A stretch of 64,000 nt of DNA, from NCBI RefSeq assembly GCF_019793435.1, contig NZ_JAILYH010000010.1, positions 214,897-278,896 of the forward strand, read 5' to 3'. The stretch comes from Rhizobium redzepovicii. GTDB lineage: Bacteria > Pseudomonadota > Alphaproteobacteria > Rhizobiales > Rhizobiaceae. The notes under the pieces were generated by a model. That model saw only the letters and a list, made by a program, of their open reading frames with translations, was not told the DNA's origin and ran no database searches. Of the stretch, positions 16,860-25,701 are shown piece by piece. Position numbers and translations under genes: made by a program. The first letter of the stretch is position 1. Every line of letters starts with the position of its first letter.

Positions 16860-17669
16860 ATGAGCGATAGGGAAAAGCCCCGTTGGCAGAGCGATCTCAC
16901 GCTGATCGTCGATGCTGCGAAAGAGGCCGGTGCGGTCGCTTTCGGTTTCTTCAACCAGTCTCCCGAGGTCTGGTGGAAAAACGACGACCGCTCCCCCGTC
17001 AGCGCCGCCGATTTCGCCGCCAACAAGACGCTCGAAACCATTCTGCGCAAGGCCCGGCCGGATTATGGCTGGCTGTCTGAGGAAACCGACGATGATGCCG
17101 GCCGCCTCTCGCATGAGACGCTGTTCATCATCGACCCGATCGACGGCACGCGCGCCTTTCTCGGCGGGCAGAAGCTCTGGTGCGTCAGCGTCGCGGTCGT
17201 TCATCGCGGCCGTCCGGTCGCCGGCGTGCTCTATGCCCCGGCGCTCGAGGAACTCTATGAGGCCGTCGACGGCGGCGTGGCGCTGAAAAACGGCGTGCCC
17301 TTCACCGTCTCCGCCGCGGGACCGGAGGAGACGAGCCGCCTTGCGGTCGGCGAGGACCTGTTGACGACCTTTCCGCCGGAGTTTCGCGACCGGGTCAGCC
17401 GCCACAAACACATTCCCTCGCTTGCCTATCGCATCGCCATGGTGGCGGACGGTCGTCTCGAAGGCACCTTCGTCAAGAGCAATTCGCATGATTGGGATCT
17501 GGCCGCCGCCGATCTGATCCTTAGCTGCGCTGGCGGTGGCCTCGTCGATCTCGACGGCAGGCCGATCGTCTACAATCGCGCCGACGTGACCCACAACGTC
17601 CTCTGCGCAGCACCGACGCCCCGCATCAGCGAGTTTCTCGCGGCCTTTGCGGGACGACGAGACAGTTGA
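16860..17669 (+). CDS. 3'(2'),5'-bisphosphate nucleotidase / inositol monophosphatase family (CysQ-like)
   Basis: The 269-residue protein has the Mg/Li-dependent phosphatase motifs WLSEE, IIDPIDGTRAFL and NSHDWDLAAADLIL. CysQ removes 3'-phosphoadenosine 5'-phosphate; other members act on inositol phosphates, and sequence alone does not decide. Earlier in-frame starts at 16806 and 16827 fall inside the palindromic repeat, so the ATG at 16860 is chosen. The gene lies between pmbA and the KDO transferase gene. Confidence 0.85.
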   Translation: MSDREKPRWQSDLTLIVDAAKEAGAVAFGFFNQSPEVWWKNDDRSPVSAADFAANKTLETILRKARPDYGWLSEETDDDAGRLSHETLFIIDPIDGTRAFLGGQKLWCVSVAVVHRGRPVAGVLYAPALEELYEAVDGGVALKNGVPFTVSAAGPEETSRLAVGEDLLTTFPPEFRDRVSRHKHIPSLAYRIAMVADGRLEGTFVKSNSHDWDLAAADLILSCAGGGLVDLDGRPIVYNRADVTHNVLCAAPTPRISEFLAAFAGRRDS

Positions 17670-17730
17670 CGTTTCCGTCAAAATCCCGCAGATGGGGTGG
17701 CGGAGGAGAATAGCAGAAAGAGAACAAAAA

Positions 17731-17970
17731 ATGACTGACTCCGGTGACAAGAAGCAGCTTTTGCATCTCGTTTTTGGCGGCGAACTGGAAAGCCTCGACA
17801 ACGTCCAGTTCCGCGATCTGAAGGGTCTCGATATCGTCGGCATTTTCCCGGATTATGCCACGGCGCTGACGGCCTGGAAGTCGAAAGCGCAGCAGACGGT
17901 CGACAATGCGCATATGCGCTATTTCATCGTCCACATGCATCGTTTGCTCGATCCGCAGGAAAAGGCCTGA
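17731..17970 (+). CDS. DUF4170 family protein
   Basis: The 79-residue soluble protein has the DUF4170 pattern: LHLVFGGELESLDNVQFRDL, then DIVGIFPDYATALTAWKSKA and an FIVHMHRLLDP end. The fold and function are not known to me. It is commonly found between a CysQ-like gene and waaA in rhizobia, as here, which suggests a link to lipid A core assembly. AGAAAGAGAAC precedes the ATG. Confidence 0.8.
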   Translation: MTDSGDKKQLLHLVFGGELESLDNVQFRDLKGLDIVGIFPDYATALTAWKSKAQQTVDNAHMRYFIVHMHRLLDPQEKA

Positions 17971-18158
17971 AGCAGCCGATCTCGGCCATCGGCCGCGGCA
18001 TGTATCGGCGGCCTGCGGTTCGTCGCGCCGGGTTCGTGCACCGGCCGTCCGTCGATCCGGATCGTTTGACGCATTCTGAACAAATTCATCGGCCATTCCG
18101 GCCGCAACGATAATGAGGGAATGGGTTTGATGTCGATCTTGGATCGGAGACTGGCGCA

Positions 18159-19478
18159 ATGAGTTCCCGGATGGCTCGGTTCGGTCTGAGCGCATACCGT
18201 TTGGCGGGAACCGTGGCCTCTCCTGTCGTCGGCCTCTATATCACCTACCGCACGGCCAAGGGCAAGGAAGACCGGGCGCGCCGCCTGGAACGCTTCGGCT
18301 ATCCGAGCGCCAACCGGCCGCAGGGCCCGCTCGTCTGGTTCCATGCTGCAAGTGTCGGTGAAACCAATGCCGTCATTCCGCTGATCCGCGAAATCCGCCG
18401 CCGCGACATCCATGTCATCTTGACCACGGGCACGATCACCTCGGCCAGGCTCGCCGCCGAGCGCCTCGGCAATGACGCGATCCACCAATATGTGCCGCTC
18501 GACCTGAAGCCCTCGGTCAGCCGCTTCCTCGATTATTGGGCGCCCGATTGCGCAATCATCGCCGAATCCGAGATCTGGCCGGCAACAGTGCTGGAACTCG
18601 GCCGCCGCCGAATTCCGCAGATCCTGATCAATGCCCGCATGTCGGATCGTTCCTTTGCCCGCTGGCGCCGCCGGCCGGCAATCGCCGAAGCCTTGTTCGA
18701 GAATCTCGCCCTCGTCATCGCCCAGTCGGATATCGATGCCGAACGTTTCCGCGATCTCGGCGCCGTTCCCGTTATCACCTCGGGCAATCTGAAAGTCGAT
18801 ACCGACGCACCCCCTTATGACAGCGCTGTCCTCGCCCGCTACAAGAAGCAGATCGGCGACCGCAAGACCTGGGCGGCGATCTCGACCTTCGACGGCGAGG
18901 AGAATGCCGCTGCCATCGTTCATCGGGCGCTGAGGGAGCGCGATCGTCAGCTGACGATCATCGTGCCTCGCCATCCCGACCGTTGCGACGAGATCGAGGC
19001 GGCTCTGGTCAAGCTGGGGCTGAAGGTCGCCCGCCGCACCCGCGACGATGTCCTGTCGGCCGATGTCGATATCTTCCTCGGCGATACGATCGGCGAAATG
19101 GGCCTCTATTTGCGACTGACGGAAATCGCCTTCGTCGGCCGCTCGCTTTTTGCCGAAGGCGGCCAGAATCCGCTGGAGCCCGCCATGCTCGGCTGCGCCG
19201 TTCTCTCCGGCGGCCATGTGCAGAATTTCCGCGATGCCTATCAGAAGCTTGCCCGCAGCGGCAGCGCCCGCATGGTGCGCGATACCGAAATGCTGGCCAA
19301 GGGCGTGCATTACCTTTTGACCAATGACGAAGCCCGCCGCAATATGATCGAGGCCGGCATCACCGCCGTGCACGAGATGCGCGGTGCGCTGACCGCGACC
19401 GTCAAGGGGCTGGAACCCTATATCAATCCGCTGACGGTGAAGGCGCGGCTGCTGCCCAAGGCCGTGGCCCAGCTCTGA
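18159..19478 (+). CDS. waaA: 3-deoxy-D-manno-octulosonic acid (KDO) transferase
   Basis: The 439-residue enzyme adds KDO residues to the lipid A precursor at the inner membrane. An N-terminal hydrophobic segment is followed by VWFHAASVGETNAVIPLI, the WaaA signature with the catalytic Glu. FLGDTIGEMGLYLRLTEIAF and FAEGGQNPLEPAMLG mark the C-terminal CMP-KDO binding domain. It is followed at 9 bases by a HAD phosphatase gene and then lpxK, so these are probably cotranscribed. Confidence 0.95.
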   Translation: MSSRMARFGLSAYRLAGTVASPVVGLYITYRTAKGKEDRARRLERFGYPSANRPQGPLVWFHAASVGETNAVIPLIREIRRRDIHVILTTGTITSARLAAERLGNDAIHQYVPLDLKPSVSRFLDYWAPDCAIIAESEIWPATVLELGRRRIPQILINARMSDRSFARWRRRPAIAEALFENLALVIAQSDIDAERFRDLGAVPVITSGNLKVDTDAPPYDSAVLARYKKQIGDRKTWAAISTFDGEENAAAIVHRALRERDRQLTIIVPRHPDRCDEIEAALVKLGLKVARRTRDDVLSADVDIFLGDTIGEMGLYLRLTEIAFVGRSLFAEGGQNPLEPAMLGCAVLSGGHVQNFRDAYQKLARSGSARMVRDTEMLAKGVHYLLTNDEARRNMIEAGITAVHEMRGALTATVKGLEPYINPLTVKARLLPKAVAQL

Positions 19479-19487
19479 GGATAAAGC

Positions 19488-20210
19488 ATGGCGGCAGCGT
19501 CGCTTATCAAAGGCATTCTCTTCGACAAGGACGGCACGCTGCTCGACTATGACGAGAGCTGGCTGCCGGTAAACCGCGAACTTGCCCGCATCGCCGCCGA
19601 AGGGGATCCGCTTCTTGCCGACCGGCTGCTGTCGGCCTGCGGCATGGATCCGGCGACTGGCCATATCGTGCCTGACAGCCTGCTTGCCGCCGGCAATACC
19701 CGCCAGATTGCCGAGGGTCTGGTTGCCGCGGGTTCGATGGTCGATGTCGGCGAACTGACGGTGCGCCTCGACGAACTGTTTTCCAACGCCGCCGAATTTT
19801 CCGTGCCGGTAACCAATCTCGCTGACTTCTTCGCCAGGCTGCATCGGCGCGGCTTCAAGCTCGGCGTCGCCTCCAGCGACAATGAGCGCTCGATCCGCCA
19901 GACCGCGGAACGTTTCGGTTTCGCCCGCTATGTCGATTATATCGCCGGATATGACAGCGGTTTCGGCGTCAAGCCGGAGCCGGGCATGGTGCTCGGCTTC
20001 TGCGCTGCGACCGGTCTTTCGCCCGAGGAAGTGGCGATGGTCGGCGACAACAATCACGACCTGCACATGGGCCTGAATGCCGGAACGGGGCTCAGGATCG
20101 CGGTGCTGACCGGAACCGGTTCGCGCGATTCGCTGGCCGCCGCCGCCGATCATGTGCTCGACGATATCACCGCTCTCGAGACACTGCTGCCGGATCTGCA
20201 GCCGGCCTGA
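19488..20210 (+). CDS. HAD-family phosphatase
   Basis: The 240-residue protein has the HAD motif I ILFDKDGTLLDYD, motif II region GVASSDNERS, and motif III/IV VKPEPGMVLGF...MVGDNNHDLHMG. The helical cap lies between motifs I and II, which is the phosphoglycolate phosphatase type. The substrate is unknown. It lies between waaA (9-base gap) and lpxK, so a role in sugar phosphate metabolism for LPS is possible but unproven. Confidence 0.85.
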   Translation: MAAASLIKGILFDKDGTLLDYDESWLPVNRELARIAAEGDPLLADRLLSACGMDPATGHIVPDSLLAAGNTRQIAEGLVAAGSMVDVGELTVRLDELFSNAAEFSVPVTNLADFFARLHRRGFKLGVASSDNERSIRQTAERFGFARYVDYIAGYDSGFGVKPEPGMVLGFCAATGLSPEEVAMVGDNNHDLHMGLNAGTGLRIAVLTGTGSRDSLAAAADHVLDDITALETLLPDLQPA

Positions 20211-20313
20211 CTGGTAAGGGCTTGCATTTTCATTGAATTTGGCTTCTCAATCCGGCCGGTCGAAAAGCAAGGGGCTGGTTGCCGTAAGGCGGGCAGGGGA
20301 GCGGAACGGCAAG

Positions 20314-21387
20314 ATGATATCCGAAGCGCCGCCGTTCTGGTGGAGGAAAGCCGATTGGCGGGCCTGGCTGCTGCTGCCGGTTTCCTTTCTCTACGGTCGT
20401 ATCGCCGGCCACCGCATGGCCCATGCGCGCCGCGCCTCCGTTGCCATTCCGGTCATCTGCGTCGGCAATTTCACCGTCGGCGGCGCCGGCAAGACGCCGA
20501 CAGCGCTGACCATTGCCCGCGCCGCCAAGGCGAAAGGGCTGAAGCCGGGCTTTCTCAGCCGCGGCTACGGCGGCTCGCTCGATGTGACGACGGTGGTCGA
20601 TCCCGATCATCACCGGGCGGTCGCCGTCGGCGATGAGCCGCTGCTGCTTGCCCGGGAGGCGCTGACGGTGATTTCGCGGAGGCGCGTCGACGGGGCACAG
20701 CGTCTGGTCGCGGAAGGCGCCGATCTCATCATCATGGACGACGGTTTCCAGAGCGCCCGGCTGGCGATCGACTATGCCCTGCTGGTCATCGATGCGACCC
20801 GCGGCCTCGGCAACGGCCATATCGTGCCGGCCGGCCCGGTGCGGGCCCCGATCCGCCAGCAGCTGCGTTCGGCCACCGCCCTGTTGAAGGTCGGCGGCGG
20901 CAATGCCGCCGACAGCATCGTCCGCATGGCGGCACGCGCCGCAAAGCCCTATTTCACCGCCTCGCTGAAAGTGCGCGGCGACAATACGCTCGCCGGCATG
21001 AAGGTGTTCGCCTTTGCCGGCATTGCCGATCCCGCCAAATTCTTCCGCACGGTCGAATCGCGCGGCGCTGAAATCGCCGTCGCCAAGTCCTTCGGCGACC
21101 ACGAGCACCTGACCGAGGACGAGATCGACGACATCCTGACGACCGCCGAGCGTCAGGGCTTGCTGATCGTCACCACCTCAAAGGATTTCGTCCGCCTTTC
21201 CGGCCATCCCGGCAAGGCGGCACAGCTCGCGGAAAAGTGCCAGGTGATCGAGGTCGACATGGTGTTCGAGGATCACCTCGCCCCGAGCCTGATCATCGAC
21301 CGGGCGATCGTTGCCTGCCGCGAGCGGCGCCTAAGGGAGATGAAGGCCGGCTTTAAAGCGATGCCCGGAAAGGCTGGGCCGCTCTAA
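20314..21387 (+). CDS. lpxK: Tetraacyldisaccharide 4'-kinase
   Basis: The 357-residue enzyme phosphorylates the 4' position of the lipid A disaccharide to give lipid IVA. The P-loop is VGNFTVGGAGKTPT, and LIIMDDGFQSARL is the conserved LpxK motif. An N-terminal membrane-associated helix precedes them (RAWLLLPVSFLYGRIA). AGGGGAGCGG precedes the ATG at 20314; the frame is open 27 codons further up without a good ribosome site. It closes the LPS block that starts at pmbA. Confidence 0.95.
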   Translation: MISEAPPFWWRKADWRAWLLLPVSFLYGRIAGHRMAHARRASVAIPVICVGNFTVGGAGKTPTALTIARAAKAKGLKPGFLSRGYGGSLDVTTVVDPDHHRAVAVGDEPLLLAREALTVISRRRVDGAQRLVAEGADLIIMDDGFQSARLAIDYALLVIDATRGLGNGHIVPAGPVRAPIRQQLRSATALLKVGGGNAADSIVRMAARAAKPYFTASLKVRGDNTLAGMKVFAFAGIADPAKFFRTVESRGAEIAVAKSFGDHEHLTEDEIDDILTTAERQGLLIVTTSKDFVRLSGHPGKAAQLAEKCQVIEVDMVFEDHLAPSLIIDRAIVACRERRLREMKAGFKAMPGKAGPL

Positions 21388-21486
21388 AAGACTGCCGCGA
21401 ACTCGCGTTGGTTTGCGGAGGCTATGGATCGCCGGCCTCTTGTCCGCCGGTTCGCCGGGCTTTCTGCTACCCCAATCGCAATGTGG

Positions 21487-22371
21487 TTACACGATCGAAT
21501 GAAGCAAAGTTTCGCGGGCGGAGGTCAGATGCGACCGACAAGCGTGATCGATCAACGCGACATTGCGGCTTTCGAGGGCATCGATCAGCGCGAGATGTTC
21601 CCCAATGGCGACCTCATTCCGAGCGCGTTCATCCCGCTTGTTCCACTGATAGTGATAGTGGAAGACCATGGCGATCACGTCTTGGAAGCTTTCGATAAAG
21701 CGGTTTGGCGCGACAGCCACAATCAGGCGATGGAACCGGCTGTCCAGTTCCGAGAAATCCTGAAACCGGGCATCGATGTCCGCGAGCAGTTCCAAATGCG
21801 CCGCTCGTATTGCACGCACCTGCTTCCAGATGGGTGAGCTGTCGGGCAGGGTAGCGAAGAGACGTGCGGAGCGCATTTCGAACATTTCTCTGATTTCGAA
21901 CAGTTCGAGTGCGAAACTCGCGGTGAACCCTTTAAAAACCCAGCCTGCATTCTGACGCCTCTCGATCAGCCCATATTTCTGAAATCGATTGAGAAATTCA
22001 CGGACTATGGTTGTCGCGACGCCGAATTTCCGAGCTAATTCAGCCTCATTGATTTCTGTGCCCGGACAGGCATCGCCGCGCAGCATCCATTCCATGAAAC
22101 TCGTCTCGACCTGTTCCGAGATGGCTAAGGTCTCTTCCTTCGGATAACGCTCTATCTGCCGCGGCTGCTCGCGTATGATCCGCCTATGCGCTTCGGATAT
22201 GATGATCCCACGTGCGGACATCGCCGCCAGCACCTTCCGCACCGTCGTTCTGCTCACGCCAAGCTGGGCGCGCAGTGCGTTTTCGGACGGCAATTCCTCC
22301 CCAAGACCGGATGTCCGAATGATATCGATCATATCATTGAAGGCCCGCTTAAAGGTCGTATCCGTCCTCAT
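21487..22371 (-). CDS. GntR/FCD-family regulator with two winged-helix segments
   Basis: The 294-residue protein has a GntR HTH at residues 20-60 (LPSENALRAQLGVSRTTVRK) and a second GntR-like HTH near residues 105-145 (INEAELARKFGVATTIVREF...LIERRQNAGWVFKG). A C-terminal FCD ligand-binding domain follows, with DSRFHRLIVAVAPN, IGEHLALIDALESRN and DHACRSHL supplying metal and ligand residues. A FadR-type protein normally has one HTH and about 220-240 residues. It is divergent from the sugar ABC operon and probably controls it through the inverted repeat between them. Confidence 0.85.
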   Translation of the reverse strand: MRTDTTFKRAFNDMIDIIRTSGLGEELPSENALRAQLGVSRTTVRKVLAAMSARGIIISEAHRRIIREQPRQIERYPKEETLAISEQVETSFMEWMLRGDACPGTEINEAELARKFGVATTIVREFLNRFQKYGLIERRQNAGWVFKGFTASFALELFEIREMFEMRSARLFATLPDSSPIWKQVRAIRAAHLELLADIDARFQDFSELDSRFHRLIVAVAPNRFIESFQDVIAMVFHYHYQWNKRDERARNEVAIGEHLALIDALESRNVALIDHACRSHLTSARETLLHSIV

Positions 22372-22399
22372 TGCACAACTCCCGGCATGTTTAGATATC

Positions 22400-22442
22400 C
22401 ATAAGAAACAAATTGACGTACGTGTATCATATGTTTCTTATG
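22400..22442. promoter_or_regulatory. Long perfect inverted repeat, candidate operator of the GntR regulator
   Basis: CATAAGAAACA (22400-22410) and TGTTTCTTATG (22432-22442) are perfect 11-bp inverted arms separated by 21 bp. They occupy most of the 99-bp gap between the divergent regulator and the ABC permease gene. A TTGACG sequence at 22413-22418 in the spacer could serve as a -35 box for the transporter. Operator function is inferred from position and symmetry. Confidence 0.6.
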
Positions 22443-22470
22443 TATAAAAAACCAGGGAGGCTGGGGAAAT

Positions 22471-23529
22471 TTGGAAGACTCTGGGATTCTGCCTCAGAAT
22501 TCGTCCCGACCTGGAGGTTCGCAAGGTGCAACCTTCCACCCGAGACAATCTGGCATCACATTAGGACTGAAGCTTTTGAGCTTAGGCCCATTGCTGATCC
22601 TCATCATCCTCATCGCCGTCGTCAGTCTGATCACGCCGGCTTTTCTAAAGCCCGGCAACCTGGGGAACATCCTGGCGCAGACGGCGGTGATTGCTCTGGT
22701 GGCGATGGGGCAGCAGCTCGTTATCCTGACTCGCGGTGTCGACCTGTCTGTCGGCTCGAATCTCGCGCTCGCGACAGTCATCGGCGGACTGGTCTATCAG
22801 CAGGTTGATGCCTCGATCGCCGTCATTATGGCCATGCTGCTTTCGGGTGCTGCAATCGGGGCGGTAAACGGCGTGGTATTTGTCTATGGCAGGCTGCCAC
22901 ACCCCTTCATTATTACCCTCGCGACCTTGAGTATCTGCCGTGGCCTTGCACTGGCACTGGCCCCTGGCCACACCACCATGCGCGGGATGCCCAATGCAAT
23001 TACTGCGATCGGCGGCGGTACGACGTTTGGTGTGCCCAATTCCTTCCTTGCCGTCGGGATCTTCGGGCTTCTTTTTCTGATTTTGACGAAGTCAATGGTC
23101 TGTGGCCGATGGATCTATGCGGTCGGTGGCTCGCCGAATGCCGCCAGAAGCATGGGTATACCGGTAAAGGGCGTTCTGCTCTCGACCTACATTATCTCAG
23201 GCTTTTGTGCCGGCGCCGGCGCGGTGCTGCTGGCGGGACGAACCGGCGCCGCCTCGCCGATCTACGGCAATCTCTTGGAGCTCGATACGATTGCCGCGGT
23301 GATAATCGGCGGTGCCAGCTTCCTCGGCGGACGAGGCCATCTCGGCCACGCTCTGATCGGCGCCGTGCTAATCGGCGTCATCCGCAACGCCCTTAACCTT
23401 CTCGGCGTCGACGTGTTCTTTCAAATGATCGCGATCGGTCTCGTCATCGTCATCGCCGTTGAGGCCGATGTGCTTCGTAACCATCTCGAGGCGCGCGCGC
23501 GTGTGCTTCAATCGGCGAGAGTGCAATGA
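22471..23529 (+). CDS. Sugar ABC transporter permease (RbsC/FrcC type)
   Basis: The 352-residue protein has about 8-10 membrane segments and the branched-chain/ribose permease pattern: VILTRGVDLSVGSNLALA near residue 85, and LLELDTIAAVIIGGASFLGG near 270. A TTG start at 22471 follows GGGGAAA; no ATG fits the N-terminus. It overlaps the ATPase gene by 4 bases (ATGA). With the single-ATPase and binding-protein genes it matches the FrcBCA type of monosaccharide importer. The sugar is unknown. Confidence 0.88.
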   Translation: MEDSGILPQNSSRPGGSQGATFHPRQSGITLGLKLLSLGPLLILIILIAVVSLITPAFLKPGNLGNILAQTAVIALVAMGQQLVILTRGVDLSVGSNLALATVIGGLVYQQVDASIAVIMAMLLSGAAIGAVNGVVFVYGRLPHPFIITLATLSICRGLALALAPGHTTMRGMPNAITAIGGGTTFGVPNSFLAVGIFGLLFLILTKSMVCGRWIYAVGGSPNAARSMGIPVKGVLLSTYIISGFCAGAGAVLLAGRTGAASPIYGNLLELDTIAAVIIGGASFLGGRGHLGHALIGAVLIGVIRNALNLLGVDVFFQMIAIGLVIVIAVEADVLRNHLEARARVLQSARVQ

Positions 23530-24290
23530 ACGCTGCATCCGCTCCACCGGTCCTTTCGGTTCGAAATGCGCAGAAGCGCTTTGGCGCCATTCATGCCCTG
23601 AAAAATGTAAGCTTTGATGCATATGCAGGCGAGGTAACCGCTCTTCTGGGTGACAACGGCGCCGGCAAGTCGACGCTCGTCAAATGCATTAGTGGGCTTC
23701 ATAGCCTCGACGAAGGAGAGATCCTCGTGGATGGTGCTCCCGTATTGCTCCATTCAGCGGCGGCGGCCCGCCGCGCCGGCATTGAAACCGTCTATCAGGA
23801 TCTGGCGCTTTTCGACAATCTGACCCCTGTGCAGAATTTCTATTGCGGGCGAGAAATCTCTTTCCCTTCCTGGCTGCCACGCCCGCTCCGCTTCCTCAAC
23901 ACCGGCGTGATGAAGCGGGAAGCAGCGCGTGTGATCGATCGCCTGAAGGTCAAGCTGCCGCGGTTCGACGCGCCGGTCGCGCTGATGTCTGGTGGACAGC
24001 GACAGGCGATCGCGGTCGCGCGCGCCATTGTTTTTGCGCGCAAGCTTGTGATCCTTGACGAGCCAACGGCCGCCCTCGGCGTGCGAGAATCTCGCCAAGT
24101 TCTTGACCTTGTCAATCAGCTCAAAGCCGAAGGCAATGCCGTGATCATAATCACGCACAATATGGAACATGTCGTCGAAATCGCCGATCGGGCCGTGGTG
24201 CTGCGGCAGGGTCGCAAGGTGGGTGAACTGAAGCCAGCCGAAGCGAACAAGCAGGACCTTGTCGCGATGATTGTGGGCGCCGAGGCTTAA
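23526..24290 (+). CDS. Sugar ABC transporter ATP-binding protein
   Basis: The 254-residue protein is a single ABC domain with Walker A GDNGAGKST, Q-loop YQDLALFDNLTP, signature LMSGGQRQAIAVARA and Walker B LVILDEPTAALG, then the switch His in IITHNMEHV. It resembles FrcA rather than the tandem RbsA type, so it should act as a homodimer. Its start overlaps the permease stop. The order permease-ATPase-binding protein puts the binding protein last. Confidence 0.92.
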   Translation: MNAASAPPVLSVRNAQKRFGAIHALKNVSFDAYAGEVTALLGDNGAGKSTLVKCISGLHSLDEGEILVDGAPVLLHSAAAARRAGIETVYQDLALFDNLTPVQNFYCGREISFPSWLPRPLRFLNTGVMKREAARVIDRLKVKLPRFDAPVALMSGGQRQAIAVARAIVFARKLVILDEPTAALGVRESRQVLDLVNQLKAEGNAVIIITHNMEHVVEIADRAVVLRQGRKVGELKPAEANKQDLVAMIVGAEA

Positions 24291-24369
24291 GGGAGATCAC
24301 TGCTTCGATAGGGCAGTGGACAACGAGATCGCTCTAGAGGAGGGCGATCGAAACATGGGAGGTGTTATG

Positions 24370-25287
24370 ATGAAACCGCAATCCCTGCTGGGAGCTCTTG
24401 CGCTTCTGGCTCTCGCTGTAGTCCCATCCTTGGCGCAGGAGCCGGTCAAGCTCGGCTTTATAACCAAGTTCCCGGTTCCGTTTTTCGCAACAATGGAGAA
24501 CGCAGCCAAAGATTATGCAAAGAGAAATCCCGGCGTCGAGATCATCTACGGACAGGGGACGTCCGCAACTGACATCGAGGGCCAGATTGCACAGATCGAG
24601 TCGATGGTGACACGAGGCGTGCAGGGCATCGCCCTGACGCCCGTCGATCCTACCGTGTCCACGGCTCTGGACAAGGCGGTGGCAGCCGGCGTCAAGGTCG
24701 TCCTGATGGATAACAATATTCCGGATTGGAAAGGCAGAACGGCGCTTGCCACGACCAATAATTTTGCCGCGGGCAAAATCGCGGGCGAATATCTCAAAAC
24801 GGTTCTCAAAGCGGGCGATACGCTCGGGATTCTCGAGGGTGTGCCCGGTGTGCCAGCGCTTGATGACCGTGTGAAGGGCATGCTTGAAGGGCTGCAGGGC
24901 CTTGACGTCAAGATCGTCGGGAAAGGCGCAACAAACTGCACTGAGGAACTCGGGATCAGTGTCGCCGAAGACCTGCTGACGAAGAACCCGGACCTCAAGG
25001 CCATTTATGCCGCTTGCGGCCCGCCCGCTGCTGGCGCTGCGCGCGCCATCAAGAACGCCGGCACTGCCAATGACAAGATTGTGCTGGTCGGTTTCGACTT
25101 CTGCTGTGGTGAAGAGGAAGCGCTGAAGAGCGGAATCGAGGATGCTTCGGTGGCGCAATTCCCCACCAAGATGGCTGAACTCGGTGTGGATGCGCTGGTA
25201 AAATCGATTCGCGGAGAGACGGTGGAGTCTTTGATCGATTCCGGCGCCGCGCTCGTGACGCCCGAGAATATGGCGCAATTCAAGTAA
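24370..25287 (+). CDS. Periplasmic sugar-binding protein of the ABC transporter
   Basis: The 305-residue protein has a signal peptide (LLGALALLALAVVPSLAQ) and a type I periplasmic-binding fold of the ribose/xylose family (VKLGFITKFPVPFFATMENA, IEGQIAQIESMVTRGVQGIA, LMDNNIPDW). Several ATGs are close together at 24355, 24367 and 24370. The one at 24370 is seven bases from GGGAGG and is chosen. Four cysteines occur in the C-terminal half (NCTEELG, YAACGPP, FDFCCGEE), which is unusual for this family. The ligand is unknown. Confidence 0.88.
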   Translation: MKPQSLLGALALLALAVVPSLAQEPVKLGFITKFPVPFFATMENAAKDYAKRNPGVEIIYGQGTSATDIEGQIAQIESMVTRGVQGIALTPVDPTVSTALDKAVAAGVKVVLMDNNIPDWKGRTALATTNNFAAGKIAGEYLKTVLKAGDTLGILEGVPGVPALDDRVKGMLEGLQGLDVKIVGKGATNCTEELGISVAEDLLTKNPDLKAIYAACGPPAAGAARAIKNAGTANDKIVLVGFDFCCGEEEALKSGIEDASVAQFPTKMAELGVDALVKSIRGETVESLIDSGAALVTPENMAQFK

Positions 25288-25403
25288 ACCGTTGCCGATC
25301 TGTGCAATTTGCAGAGAGCGCATATCGACCTTGCTGTTGCCTAGCAAACGGCCCGTCCTTCGTGGGGCGGGCCGGACCTGCGGCCTCTCGCACGCGGCCG
25401 CGC

Positions 25404-25634
25404 TTAACGCCGCTGGTTCGGCAGCACGCCGGCGCGTTTGTCGGCTTCGATCGCCGAGATCACGTCGGCATAGGGCTCCTGGCGGGCGACGCTCCAATAG
25501 CGCAGTTCGTCGAGCGGGATCTGTTTTCCCGTCATTGCGCAGACGACATAGGAGCCGGGCGAGAGAATCTGGAAATCGCCATCGAGATATCGGATCTTCG
25601 CTTCGCGGTTTCCGTGCCCTTCGAACAAATTCAT
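25404..25634 (-). CDS. DUF2093 family protein
   Basis: The 76-residue protein has the DUF2093 pattern: AKIRYLDGDFQILSPGSYVV, then CAMTGKQIPLDELRYWSVAR and EPYADV near the end. It is small, soluble and of unknown function. The family is typical of alphaproteobacteria. It lies 67 bases downstream of mutL on the same strand and may be cotranscribed. Confidence 0.85.
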   Translation of the reverse strand: MNLFEGHGNREAKIRYLDGDFQILSPGSYVVCAMTGKQIPLDELRYWSVARQEPYADVISAIEADKRAGVLPNQRR

Positions 25635-25701
25635 GCGCTCCGTACCCTGCAGCCTCTCATCCGTTTGCCATACTCCCGCAAAGGCGGCTTTTCCAGCTTT
25701 T

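Noticed and set aside
17919..20153. 744-codon open frame on the minus strand
   Set aside because: Antisense to waaA and the HAD gene, with the His/Arg/Gly-rich composition typical of GC-driven spurious frames.
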